Assembly (NCBI RefSeq): GCF_025962655.1
Contig: NZ_JAGFPE010000001.1
Location: 1,426,001 to 1,490,000 of the forward strand
Reading direction: 5' to 3'
Length of the DNA stretch: 64,000 nucleotides
Source of the DNA: Candidatus Symbiopectobacterium sp. NZEC151
Lineage (GTDB): Bacteria > Pseudomonadota > Gammaproteobacteria > Enterobacterales > Enterobacteriaceae
Made by a program: the position numbers and the translations under genes. The notes under the pieces were generated by a model. It saw nothing but the letters and a program-made list of their open reading frames with translations. It was not told the DNA's origin and did not search any database. Positions 1 to 7,357 of this stretch are shown piece by piece. Every line of letters starts with the position of its first letter. Positions within the stretch are counted from its first letter, which is position 1.

Positions 1-606
1 CTGCGCAGCAAGGTTGAAGAACAGCCCGGGGCCCTGGCCGAGCGCCCCGGCATCATCAGCAAACACCACGCGGTGGCTACCCGCGTCAAACTCGTGGAAG
101 AAGTACAGACCTTCCTCAGCCGCCAACCGGGTGATAAACGCCAAATCGCTTTCCCGGTACTGCACACAGTATTCACGCACCGCATGGTCGTTACGCAGCG
201 CAAAGGCGTAATCGGTAATGCCAGACTCTTCCAGCAAGGTACCGATAATCATCTCCGGTTTTTGTGCCTGAAAGATGCGGGCGTTGGTACGCAGACCCAG
301 CCGCCACAGCGCCGGACGCACTTCCGCCTGATAGCGGGTGCGCCGGAAGCCGGTATCGCCTTGCGCGAAGGCACTGACAATCCCGCTGACTCTGCGTTTC
401 AGTTCACCGTCGTACCACACCAGCAGCTCACACGGTTGGTCCAGCACCGCGCCAAAATCGATACCCGGCTGGGCGCTGGCCAGATTCAGCGACAGGGCGA
501 ACGGCTGACTCAGCGCCTCGTTCAACTGAAAATCCACCACGGCAAAGGTGCTTTCCGGCAATGCGCCGACCTTTACCGTGAACTGTAATCCTGTACTGTT
601 TGCCAC
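1..606 (-). CDS. vgrG: VgrG, type VI secretion spike protein (N-terminal part, cut by window edge)
   Basis: This is the first 202 codons of a VgrG, the trimeric spike that caps the Hcp tube of the type VI secretion system and carries effectors. The reading frame is open from a GTG start at 606 to the left edge, so the gyre base, gp5-like OB fold and needle lie mostly outside the window. It aligns without gaps to the complete VgrG at 9869-11839: base 1 here corresponds to base 11234 there. The start codon and the first codons after it are the same in both. It lies 93 bp downstream of an hcp gene, as in the second cluster. The C-terminus, and therefore any effector domain or cargo specificity, cannot be seen. 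Family assignment is secure. Confidence 0.93.
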   Translation of the reverse strand, partial: MANSTGLQFTVKVGALPESTFAVVDFQLNEALSQPFALSLNLASAQPGIDFGAVLDQPCELLVWYDGELKRRVSGIVSAFAQGDTGFRRTRYQAEVRPALWRLGLRTNARIFQAQKPEMIIGTLLEESGITDYAFALRNDHAVREYCVQYRESDLAFITRLAAEEGLYFFHEFDAGSHRVVFADDAGALGQGPGLFFNLAAQ

Positions 607-667
607 ACGCCCTCCAGATACCATCATCCACACTCAGGCATGGCGCAGGCCATGACTCAGGGTAGAA

Positions 668-690
668 AACCCGGATGCAACGCCCGGGTT
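668..690 (-). terminator. Intrinsic terminator or attenuator between hcp and vgrG (copy 1)
   Basis: Between the hcp stop and the vgrG start there is an inverted repeat, AACCCGG/CCGGGTT with a 9-base loop. On the minus strand it is followed by TTCT. A stronger hairpin sits at the same place in the second hcp-vgrG pair. It probably lets most transcripts end after hcp, whose product is needed in far more copies than VgrG. Confidence 0.6.
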
Positions 691-699
691 TGAGGGATA

Positions 700-1218
700 T
701 CAGGCTTCGACCGGTGCGCGCCAGTCGTCAGAACCGGAGGTTCCAGCCACTGTGTGTTCCCAGTCGATTTTGCGGTAGGCCAGCGACACTTCGATCAACT
801 GGGTGTAGTCCAGTTTTGCCGGGTCCTGGCAGTGTGGCATCTGGCAGTTGATGTCCACGATGGTGGCGTCGGTGAGCACGGTGGAGAAGAAGTGCTCCTG
901 CTTGCCTTCCACCGAGGTGCGATACCACTTCAGGGTCACGGTCGGCAGCATTTCACCGGAGGCCAGCGAGTTGTACATCAGCGGTACGGCTTTGTTCAGC
1001 GCGACGGTGAATTTGAACGGCTTGTGGACGCGTTGACCAGAAGGCTGACCTGATTGCGGGTCAGTCGGTACGGTAACCACGTGTTTGAATTCCTGTACCA
1101 GCATTTCATCTTCGTGGCCCTGCACGTAGATGTTGCCGACGGAGTCCGAGGTGAAAGCCCCTGCGGTGATATTGCCCTGAGTTTTACCTTCAATGCTGAT
1201 ATAGCATGGAGTTGGCAT
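700..1218 (-). CDS. hcp: Hcp, type VI secretion tube protein (copy 1)
   Basis: Encodes a 172-residue Hcp, which forms the hexameric-ring tube that is expelled by the T6SS and also chaperones some effectors. The start is set at the ATG at 1218, with AAGGAG 6-7 bases upstream. A longer frame to 1272 exists but lacks a ribosome site, and the homologous second copy cannot use it. The protein begins MPTPCYISIEGKTQGNI and differs from the copy at 11959-12477 at only three residues near positions 130-142 (V/I, N/D, Q/N). Many third-position differences show that the duplication is not recent or that the protein is under purifying selection. It heads the cluster that continues into the partial vgrG. 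Confidence 0.97.
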   Translation of the reverse strand: MPTPCYISIEGKTQGNITAGAFTSDSVGNIYVQGHEDEMLVQEFKHVVTVPTDPQSGQPSGQRVHKPFKFTVALNKAVPLMYNSLASGEMLPTVTLKWYRTSVEGKQEHFFSTVLTDATIVDINCQMPHCQDPAKLDYTQLIEVSLAYRKIDWEHTVAGTSGSDDWRAPVEA

Positions 1219-1570
1219 TGTGTTGCTCCTTGTTGTTGAACGGGTTGAGTCATTGCACCGTTTGCACAGCAATTCGCATGCCAGATTTTATCTTATTGTT
1301 TTTAATCAGTAATTAATTTAGCACTCTCTTCCTTACGTCGAGCCTGAGCAAAAAGTTGCGTCAACCTCGTGAAAAAACGGCATAAATTGCGTGAAAAGTG
1401 ATTTGCACCATAAAGTGAGCAAAAAGTTGCGCAGAATGCGCAGTTGTTCTGGGAATTTGGCTTAGCCACATGCACCAACCCTCTCTTTGAGAGAAAAAAT
1501 CGAGTAATATCTGTCTATTGGCTTTACCAGTATATTTTATGTGACCGACGTGAACGGCGTAATGCTGTGG
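1219..1570 (-). promoter_or_regulatory. Upstream region of hcp copy 1, with conserved regulatory block
   Basis: This 352-bp gene-free stretch drives hcp copy 1. About 100 bp of it (roughly 1347-1445) is closely matched upstream of hcp copy 2 (roughly 12600-12705). The shared part includes two direct repeats of the form GAGCAAAAAGTTGCG in this copy and a GCGCA-GAA-TGCGC inverted repeat at 1429-1441. Conservation outside the coding region points to a shared promoter or activator site. I cannot assign the regulator; T6SS hcp operons in many bacteria use sigma-54 with an enhancer-binding protein, but I see no convincing -24/-12 element. Confidence 0.6.
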
Positions 1571-1930
1571 TTAACGTTTTTTCTCTACCACACCTTTGGT
1601 GACCTTGCGGTTATACTCACCAACCACCACACTGAGCTGGCGGTGATTGAGCAGCACAAAACTCAGAACCCCTACAAGTAGCGCCAGCCAGCAGAACAGA
1701 ATTTTTACCCCGCCGACACCGCTGAACAACAGAATAAAGGACAGCGCGAATCCTGGAAAAAACACGATGGCGGCAGTTCCTGCCAATACACCACTCAGCC
1801 ACTTAACCGTCGGCGAGTAGAAGAAAGGCGCAAGGATAAGAATTGTCGCCAGCGGGCTTAAAATAGTGATCAACAGCGCGTAGCCCGGTTCTTGCATCAG
1901 AAACCTCAAATCAAAAGGTAAAGCCAGCAT
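1571..1930 (-). CDS. Small inner-membrane protein of unknown function
   Basis: Encodes 119 residues that I cannot assign to a family. Three hydrophobic stretches are visible: about residues 17-37 (ALLITILSPLATILILA), 44-68 (SGVLAGTAAIVFFPGFALSF) and 74-95 (ILFCWLALLVGVLSFVLL). A short basic tail (NRKVTKGVVEKKR) probably faces the cytoplasm. It is therefore likely an integral inner-membrane protein with three spans. An AAAGAGATGAG stretch precedes the ATG. It lies between a GIDE-like membrane protein gene and hcp copy 1, both on the same strand. It could be a membrane immunity protein for an effector of one of the clusters, but nothing in the sequence shows that directly. Confidence 0.65.
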   Translation of the reverse strand: MLALPFDLRFLMQEPGYALLITILSPLATILILAPFFYSPTVKWLSGVLAGTAAIVFFPGFALSFILLFSGVGGVKILFCWLALLVGVLSFVLLNHRQLSVVVGEYNRKVTKGVVEKKR

Positions 1931-2077
1931 AACTCATCTCTTTAGAGGTAATTGTAAAAGTGGACGGAAGTGATCACACATCAGCTTCGCCCGAATCAGT
2001 CTGGGAAATGCATTGATGCCAATGTGATACAAGGAGACACTTTTATTAAAAAATGGAACGATAAACAATGCGATGAT

Positions 2078-3178
2078 TCAATTCATGATCTCTGAAATTG
2101 GCAGTAAGGAAGAGAAGAACGAAAACAACTGCTCAAAGTGGATAACGACCTGGTGCTGTTTTACTTCAATGGGAACCGCGAGTATCAGCGCTATCGCCAG
2201 AGCGGTGCCAACCAAAAAGTAGCGAGCGCGGCTAAACACAACATTTAACTTTTTGCGGCGCTGGATATGGGCGATGGGGGCAATGCCAAATACTCGATGC
2301 AGTTTATCACGCGTGATCACCCACTCATCACCACGGCGCACGGCACGTCCAATCAGCAGACAATGGGAGCCTTGTCTAAGAATATATTCACGCTCAATCT
2401 CACGTCCGCTGCGCCGCTCTGCATTAACCGATAACAGATGGAAATCCAGGCCGATGGCATCGACCAGCACGCTACCCGTGCTGTCACGCAGCAGAAAGGG
2501 ATGGCAGCACTGCTCTTCGTGAATTGTCCGGTAATGCGTTCTTCCCTCAAGGTCGCGATCTTCTTCACTGATACAGTGGTAATAACCAATACAGCTCTCT
2601 TCGCTCAGCGGTGCCAAGATCCGCTGTTGCGCCACCAGTTTGCCTTTCAGTTGAACCATGCCGGTCGCCATTGAACGCACGTTACTGCCAGGCAACATTT
2701 CCTGAAAACGCATAAAACGGCTCTGCGCGGATGGCTGCATAAAGCGGAAAATCACGATACCTATAAACGCGACAATGCCCAATATGCCGAAAAAAGGAAT
2801 CAGTATCAGCGCGATAAGCGTCATAGCATTCAGCACAATTCGCCACAACGATACGCGTTTTGTCGTAGTGGTTGTGATGTTTGCTTTTAGTCTACTGGTA
2901 GCAGACTTGCGGGATGCAGCCTTTTTCTGTGGCGGTTCAGAAGTACCCTGGTCATCATCCTTAACGACGCGCAGCAGTGCCGAAATGCCATAAAATAGCA
3001 GAGCAGGCACGACAATCAGCGCAATAATCCCAACCGGCGTCAAGAGCTTATCGGAAAAAGCATCGCCAAAGATCAGATGAAAAATTTTGCCTGCTGCAAC
3101 AAGCAGAACAGAGAGTATGACCGGTAACAGCAGAAAACCGACGCCATTAAAAAAACGAGACAGATTTTTAAGCCACAT
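2078..3178 (-). CDS. Membrane protein with GIDE-like (MUL1/BAM-type) domain
   Basis: The start is placed at ATG 3178 (MWLKNLSRFF), giving 366 residues; the frame is open to 3283 but that extension looks non-protein. Hydrophobic segments lie near residues 13-34, 48-70, 113-147 and 319-337. Residues 80-108 form a basic, low-complexity linker. Between about 175 and 300 the pattern LKGKLVAQQRILAPLSEESCIGYY...PFLLRDSTGSVLVD resembles the GIDE domain found in mitochondrial MUL1 and in bacterial membrane proteins of unknown role. There is no RING domain, so it is not an E3 ligase despite the domain's name. The family assignment rests on motif resemblance only. It follows the last PAAR gene on the same strand, and a role in T6SS or envelope stress is inference. 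Confidence 0.6.
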   Translation of the reverse strand: MWLKNLSRFFNGVGFLLLPVILSVLLVAAGKIFHLIFGDAFSDKLLTPVGIIALIVVPALLFYGISALLRVVKDDDQGTSEPPQKKAASRKSATSRLKANITTTTTKRVSLWRIVLNAMTLIALILIPFFGILGIVAFIGIVIFRFMQPSAQSRFMRFQEMLPGSNVRSMATGMVQLKGKLVAQQRILAPLSEESCIGYYHCISEEDRDLEGRTHYRTIHEEQCCHPFLLRDSTGSVLVDAIGLDFHLLSVNAERRSGREIEREYILRQGSHCLLIGRAVRRGDEWVITRDKLHRVFGIAPIAHIQRRKKLNVVFSRARYFLVGTALAIALILAVPIEVKQHQVVIHFEQLFSFFSSLLPISEIMN

Positions 3179-3283
3179 ACTGATACACCAACGCCCCTGG
3201 TGGTTGTACGCTCGTCCTGAGCGGAAAGAAATTCCGGCAAATATGCTCCCAGCGTCCGAGTAGTGCATAAGTACCACAAACAA

Positions 3284-3332
3284 TCAGCCAATCGTCACAC
3301 GTCCACCGCCGATTATGATACCGCCACAGCTA
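3284..3332 (-). pseudogene. Out-of-frame 3' end of PAAR copy C
   Basis: On the minus strand this stretch encodes the canonical PAAR C-terminus (SCGGIIIGGGRVTIG then TGA), but in the +1 frame relative to the gene upstream. Its reading frame is undamaged, so the shift looks either recent or tolerated. The same arrangement is present at 4722-4770. Confidence 0.7.
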
Positions 3333-3551
3333 ACGGCTGTCCCCCGTATGTGTAGCGGATTTGCCGTCAATAAAGACACTGGATGAACCGCCGCTGATGA
3401 TTCGACGATATCCGTGCAGAACCAGAGGATGGCTTTGGCGTGCCAGTGGCAGACCATCAATCTTAAAGGTTAAGGAACCCGCTACGACTGATGTTGGCGG
3501 ATAACTTCCGTGCCCGGTATCGGTATTGCCTAATTTAACGGCGTTGCCCAT
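3330..3551 (-). CDS. PAAR-repeat protein, copy C, truncated by a frameshift
   Basis: PAAR proteins form the sharp conical tip on VgrG. The ATG at 3551 (MGNAVKLGNTDTGHG) is preceded by GAGGA at good spacing, so I prefer it to a TTG ten codons upstream that overlaps the preceding stop. The 73 residues contain the usual GS..F.IDG.PLAR and GSSSVFIDGK repeats, then end at THTGDSR with a TAG stop. Reading one base on, the frame continues A-V-S-C-G-G-I-I-I-G-G-G-R-V-T-I-G and ends with TGA at 3284-3286; this is the conserved PAAR ending. A one-base insertion in the GGGGGACAGCC stretch has therefore cut off the last beta-hairpin. The gene may be inactive, or it may need a +1 shift. Confidence 0.8.
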   Translation of the reverse strand: MGNAVKLGNTDTGHGSYPPTSVVAGSLTFKIDGLPLARQSHPLVLHGYRRIISGGSSSVFIDGKSATHTGDSR

Positions 3552-3577
3552 ACGACAATCCTCATTGTAAATAGAGG

Positions 3578-4600
3578 TCAAATTACAGGAATGAACTTTC
3601 CATCAATAAAAGAGAATATGGGGGAGAAATATTTCATTTTCTTCTTTCCGTCTTGGTTTTCAGTAAAGTAAGAAATAGGGGAAACAAGAGGGCTTGATTT
3701 ATTAACAAGACGAACCATTCTTTTGTTATTCATCACTTCTATTTCATAATCATTCCAATTGATAGATACCATTTTGAATGAAGGATCTTTAAATGATTCG
3801 GAAAAATTTGTGCTGTTATATATCTCAGCAACGCTATCGCCTGTGGTTACCGACCATGCGTGTAGTGATTCACTGAGAGATGATTTGATTGCTTCTTGAT
3901 TTCTTTCAGCAAAAAGATGCCAGAGATCGAGATAGGCAATTTTTAGTGCCTGGGTCTGTTCAGGTTTACCGGTAAAGGGTGTGGCTTGCGTCCATTTCCA
4001 CTCTGGGAGGCCTTTAAGATAGACTTTCTGCGTAAACTGATAGAGCTCCATTCCTACGGGGAAATTATTATCCCTAAAATAATTATCAGGAATATGTCCC
4101 TTTTCTACCTGCTGCGCTGTGATTTTTTTTACTGATACGTTTTCAGCTTTAGCGCTGTTCTCTTCTCCACCTGATTGCGCATAAGGAATGCCGTCTTTAC
4201 CGATTGCAATCGTGAGCTGGCTTAATACCTTTGACTCTTTGCCTTTAAATGCGGTTAAAGCGACTTTACAACCCGCATCGGGCTTAAACGACTTGCGCGC
4301 TTCATCACCGATAGTTTCCTTTGAGAACCAGCCCAGCGCTCCGATTTCAACCGTGATCTCATTCTCTCCATTTTCCAACGCAAGCAATGCGTTAGTGCTG
4401 GATGTGCCAAACCCTCTCCCTGCCACCGCCGAATGACGGTTATCCATACCAAGCACACCGTTGGTCTTGATAGCGCAAAACGCCGAGTTAATATCGAATA
4501 CGCTGCAGACCCTTAACGGCTCATTAGCGGCATTCGCGGTAGACATCACCATTACGCCTGACAGTATTAGGCATTTCCATTGAAAAAACGGCCTCATCAT
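3578..4600 (-). CDS. Exported protein of the triplicated family, copy C (probable T6SS immunity protein)
   Basis: Encodes 340 residues of a family I do not recognise by name. It opens with a clear Sec signal (MMRPFFQWKCLILSGVMVMS, cleavage after ANA near residue 24), so the mature protein is periplasmic. The ATG at 4600 has AAGGAAAG upstream. Residues 25-125 are almost identical in the three copies, with conserved Cys residues in NSAFCAIKTNG and DAGCKVALTA. The segment around 130-175 and the last 100 residues diverge. The conserved middle block is PEWKW...PFTGK...QALKIAYLDLWHLFAE. Position directly after an effector gene suggests immunity against a periplasm-acting toxin; this is inference. 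It is followed by PAAR copy C. Confidence 0.72.
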   Translation of the reverse strand: MMRPFFQWKCLILSGVMVMSTANAANEPLRVCSVFDINSAFCAIKTNGVLGMDNRHSAVAGRGFGTSSTNALLALENGENEITVEIGALGWFSKETIGDEARKSFKPDAGCKVALTAFKGKESKVLSQLTIAIGKDGIPYAQSGGEENSAKAENVSVKKITAQQVEKGHIPDNYFRDNNFPVGMELYQFTQKVYLKGLPEWKWTQATPFTGKPEQTQALKIAYLDLWHLFAERNQEAIKSSLSESLHAWSVTTGDSVAEIYNSTNFSESFKDPSFKMVSINWNDYEIEVMNNKRMVRLVNKSSPLVSPISYFTENQDGKKKMKYFSPIFSFIDGKFIPVI

Positions 4601-4617
4601 GTGCTTTCCTTATATTC

Positions 4618-4715
4618 CTAATGTTTAGGATTGGATTCCATCGCCCAGGGCTCCTGATTCGTTTTTTTCACTTCATTATATTTGGAATTCGATCCCACGG
4701 CTGGGCGGGTATCAC
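4618..4715 (-). pseudogene. Remnant of the effector 3' end upstream of copy C
   Basis: These 98 bp match the last 105 bp of the effector gene (7358-7462). They retain the two PWAMG-encoding repeats and the TAG stop, but a 7-bp deletion after CAGCCGTGG destroys the first repeat's frame. The remnant sits between PAAR copy B and exported protein copy C, and marks the left boundary of one duplicated unit. Confidence 0.8.
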
Positions 4716-4721
4716 AGCCAG

Positions 4722-4770
4722 TCAGCCAATCATCACACGTCCACCGCCGATTATGATACCGCCACAGCTA
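4722..4770 (-). pseudogene. Out-of-frame 3' end of PAAR copy B
   Basis: In the +1 frame this stretch encodes SCGGIIIGGGRVMIG and a TGA stop, the conserved PAAR C-terminal hairpin, downstream of the premature TAG of copy B. Confidence 0.7.
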
Positions 4771-4989
4771 ACGGCTGTCCCCCGTATGTGCAGCGGATTT
4801 TCCGTCAATAAAGACACTGGATAAACCACCACTGATGATTCGACGATGTCCGTGCAGAACCAGAGGATGGCTTTGGCATGCCAGTGGCAGACCATCAATC
4901 TTAAAGGTTGAGGAATCCGCCACGACGGAGGTTGGAGGATGACTTCCGAGCCCGGTATCGGTATTGCCTAATTTAACGGCTTTGCCCAT
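4768..4989 (-). CDS. PAAR-repeat protein, copy B, truncated by the same frameshift
   Basis: Encodes a 73-residue PAAR tip protein from ATG 4989 (MGKAVKLGNTDTGLG), which has GAGGA upstream. A TTG at 5019 overlaps the stop of the preceding gene but has no ribosome site. The body shows the PAAR repeats (GLPLACQSHPLVLHG, ISGGLSSVFIDGK). The frame ends at AHTGDSR-TAG because of the same one-base insertion as in copy C. The missing ending (SCGGIIIGGGRVMIG, TGA at 4722-4724) is intact in the next frame. Sharing the lesion means copies B and C descend from an already shifted parent or have been homogenised by gene conversion. Whether it still caps VgrG is open. Confidence 0.8.
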   Translation of the reverse strand: MGKAVKLGNTDTGLGSHPPTSVVADSSTFKIDGLPLACQSHPLVLHGHRRIISGGLSSVFIDGKSAAHTGDSR

Positions 4990-5015
4990 ACGGCAATCCT
5001 CATTGTAAATAGTGG

Positions 5016-6038
5016 TCAAATAACAGGAATGAACTTTCCATCAACAAAAGAAAAGACTGGAGAGAAATATCCAATGAGTTTACTTTCCTCATCATTCCCT
5101 GTGAAATAAGATATAGGTGAAAAATTGGGATTGGATTTATTGATAAAACGTACCATTCTACTATTATTTAATATTTCAATTTCATAGTCATTCCAGTTAA
5201 TAGATATCATTTTGAATGAGGGATCTTTAAGATCTTCAACAAAAATCTCATTGTTGTATATCTCATCAATGCTGTTTCCAGTAGAGATAGCCCACGCTTG
5301 CAATGATTCATTAAGGTATTTCTTTATTTTCTGATTGTTTCTTTCAGCAAAAAGATGCCAGAGATCGAGATAGGCAATCTTTAGCGCCTGGATCTGTTCG
5401 GGTTTCCCAGTAAAGGGCGCCGCTTTTGTCCATTTCCACTCTGGGAGTCCTCTAAGATTGACTTTCTGCGTAAACTGATAGAGTTCCATTCCGACAGGGA
5501 ATTTATTTCCTCTAAAATAATCATCAGGAATATGTCCCTTTTTTACCTCCTGCGCTGTGATTTTTTTTACTGACAGGTTTTCAGTTTTAGCGCTGTCCTC
5601 TTCTCCGCCTGATTGCGCATAAGGAATGCCGTCTTTACCGATAGCAATAGTGAGTTGGCTTAATACCTTTGACTCTTTGCCTTTTAATGCGGTTAGAGCA
5701 ACTTTACAACCCGCATCGGGCTTAAACGACTTACGCGCTTCATCACCGATAGTTTCCTTTGAGAACCAGCCCAGTGCCCCGATTTCAGCAGTAATCTCAT
5801 TCTCTCCATTTTCCAAAAATAACAATGCGTTAGTACTGGACGAACCAAACCCTCTCCCGGCCACCGCCGAATGACGGTTATCCAGACCTATAACACCATT
5901 GGTCTTGATGGCACAAAACGCCGAGTTAATATCGAATACGCTGCGGATCCTTAACAACTCATTAGCGGCATTCGCGGTAGACATCATCATCACACCTAGC
6001 AGTATTAGGCATTTCCATTGAAACAACGTCCTCATCAT
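5016..6038 (-). CDS. Exported protein of the triplicated family, copy B (probable T6SS immunity protein)
   Basis: Encodes 340 residues. The start is ATG 6038 (MMRTLFQWKC) with CAAGGAAAG upstream. The frame is open 26 codons further, but that part is the read-through of an effector-tail remnant (IPAQPWVMGPN), not a leader. A Sec signal peptide is followed by a mature N-terminal region nearly identical to copies A and C. The 130-175 region and the C-terminal third have diverged; for example it has NESLQAWAISTGNSIDEIYNN where copy C has a different sequence. Its TGA overlaps a TTG that could start the PAAR gene, so translation of the two may be coupled. A periplasmic immunity role is inferred from context. 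Confidence 0.72.
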   Translation of the reverse strand: MMRTLFQWKCLILLGVMMMSTANAANELLRIRSVFDINSAFCAIKTNGVIGLDNRHSAVAGRGFGSSSTNALLFLENGENEITAEIGALGWFSKETIGDEARKSFKPDAGCKVALTALKGKESKVLSQLTIAIGKDGIPYAQSGGEEDSAKTENLSVKKITAQEVKKGHIPDDYFRGNKFPVGMELYQFTQKVNLRGLPEWKWTKAAPFTGKPEQIQALKIAYLDLWHLFAERNNQKIKKYLNESLQAWAISTGNSIDEIYNNEIFVEDLKDPSFKMISINWNDYEIEILNNSRMVRFINKSNPNFSPISYFTGNDEESKLIGYFSPVFSFVDGKFIPVI

Positions 6039-6055
6039 GCGCTTTCCTTGTTTAT

Positions 6056-6101
6056 CTAACGTCAGATTGGGTCCCATCACCCAGGGCTGGGCGGGTATCA
6101 C
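6056..6101 (-). pseudogene. Remnant of the effector 3' end upstream of copy B
   Basis: These 46 bp match the end of the effector gene but contain only one PWxMG-type repeat before a TAG stop, so the two tail repeats have collapsed into one. They lie between the degenerate PAAR copy A and exported protein copy B, and define the boundary of a duplicated unit. Confidence 0.72.
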
Positions 6102-6122
6102 TACAATAAGCACCATAGCCAG

Positions 6123-6297
6123 TCAGCCAATCGTCACACTTCCACCTCCGATCATGACTCCGCCACAGCTAACGGCATCTCCCGATCGCCTTGGCGTGCC
6201 AGCCAACCTTAACGGTAGAAGAACCTGCTACGACAGAGGTTGGCGAATGACTTTCGTGCCCGGTATCGATATCGCCTAATTTAGCGGCGTTGCACGT
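6123..6297 (-). pseudogene. Degenerate PAAR gene, copy A
   Basis: This region aligns with both ends of the PAAR genes. GAGGATTGTCGC is kept, but the start codon has become ACG (6295-6297). A large internal block covering the second PAAR repeat is missing. Its end, however, reads G-D-A-V-S-C-G-G-V-M-I-G-G-G-S-V-T-I-G-TGA, the canonical PAAR ending without the extra base found in copies B and C. It is therefore a pseudogene that preserves the ancestral 3' frame and helps date the frameshift. Confidence 0.8.
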
Positions 6298-6323
6298 GCG
6301 ACAATCCTCAGTGTAAATAGTGG

Positions 6324-7340
6324 TCAAATAACAGGAATAAATTTTCCATCGATGAAGGAGAATATAGGAGAAAAATACCCTACACTATTATCTCCATCGT
6401 CATCTTTGAATGTATAAGAAAGAGGAGATATAGTAGGGTCTGATTTATTAACAAACCGCACCATTCTGCCTTTATTCATCACTTCAATTTTATAATCATT
6501 CCAATTAATAGAGCGAATTTCAAATGAAGTGTTTTTTAAATCCTTTTTAAAACCACGATCGTTATATATTTCATCGATAGAATTTCCGGTTGTGAGCGCC
6601 CATGCTTGTAAAGATTCATTAAGGTATTGTTTTATTTTTACATCATTTTTTTCAGCAAAAAGATGCCAAAGGTCGAGATAGGCAATTTTTAACGCCTGAA
6701 TTTGCTCGGTTTTTCCAGTAAAAGGAGTGGCTTTTGTCCACTTCCACTCCGGGATATTTTTAAGATGGACTTTTTTTGTAAATTGATAGAGATTCATCTC
6801 AGTTGGGAAATAGTTATCAATCAGATAATTGGAAGGAAAATGTCCCATTTCAATCTGCTGTGCAGGAATTTTCATTACTGACACCTCTTCAGCTTCGTCC
6901 GTTTTTTCACTTGGTTGCGCATAGGGAATCCCGTCTTGACCGATCGCGATAGCAAGCTGGCTCAATACCTTCGACTGTTCACCTTTAAATGCGGTTAAAG
7001 CGACTTTACAACTCGCATCCGGTTTAAACACACTGCGAGATTCATCACCGTTATTCCCTTTTGAGAACCAGCCCAACGCCCCGATTTCGGCAGTAATCTC
7101 ATTTTCTCCATTTTCCAAAAATAACAATGCGTTAGTGCTGGAAGAGCCAAATCCTCTCCCGGCAACTGCTGAATCCCGGTTATCCATCCCAAGCACGCCG
7201 TTGGTCTTGATGGCGCAAAAGGCCGAGTTAATATCAAATACGCTGCGGACCCTTAACGGTTCATTAGCGGCATTCGCGGTAGACATCATCATCACTCCTG
7301 ACAGTATTAAGCATTGCCATTGAAAAAACATCCTGATCAT
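6324..7340 (-). CDS. Exported protein of the triplicated family, copy A (probable cognate immunity protein)
   Basis: Encodes 338 residues and is the copy directly downstream of the intact effector gene, 17 bp from its stop, with GAGGAAAAC before ATG 7340. It is thus the best candidate for the cognate immunity protein. A Sec signal (MIRMFFQWQCLILSGVMMMS, cleavage after ANA) predicts a periplasmic location. The first 120 residues match the other two copies closely. It differs most from them in the middle (QPSEKTDEAEEVSVMKIPAQQ) and at the C-terminus (NDRGFKKDLKNTSFEIRS). No known enzyme motif is visible. An alternative is that the proteins are secreted accessory factors rather than antitoxins. 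Confidence 0.72.
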   Translation of the reverse strand: MIRMFFQWQCLILSGVMMMSTANAANEPLRVRSVFDINSAFCAIKTNGVLGMDNRDSAVAGRGFGSSSTNALLFLENGENEITAEIGALGWFSKGNNGDESRSVFKPDASCKVALTAFKGEQSKVLSQLAIAIGQDGIPYAQPSEKTDEAEEVSVMKIPAQQIEMGHFPSNYLIDNYFPTEMNLYQFTKKVHLKNIPEWKWTKATPFTGKTEQIQALKIAYLDLWHLFAEKNDVKIKQYLNESLQAWALTTGNSIDEIYNDRGFKKDLKNTSFEIRSINWNDYKIEVMNKGRMVRFVNKSDPTISPLSYTFKDDDGDNSVGYFSPIFSFIDGKFIPVI

Positions 7341-7357
7341 GCGTTTTCCTCATCATT

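Noticed and set aside
73-588. Plus-strand frame repeated at 11306-11737
   Set aside because: The two frames look conserved only because they lie opposite the two related vgrG genes.
6123-6297. Degenerate PAAR copy A as a functional gene
   Set aside because: The start codon is ACG and the second repeat is missing, so it cannot form a PAAR cone.
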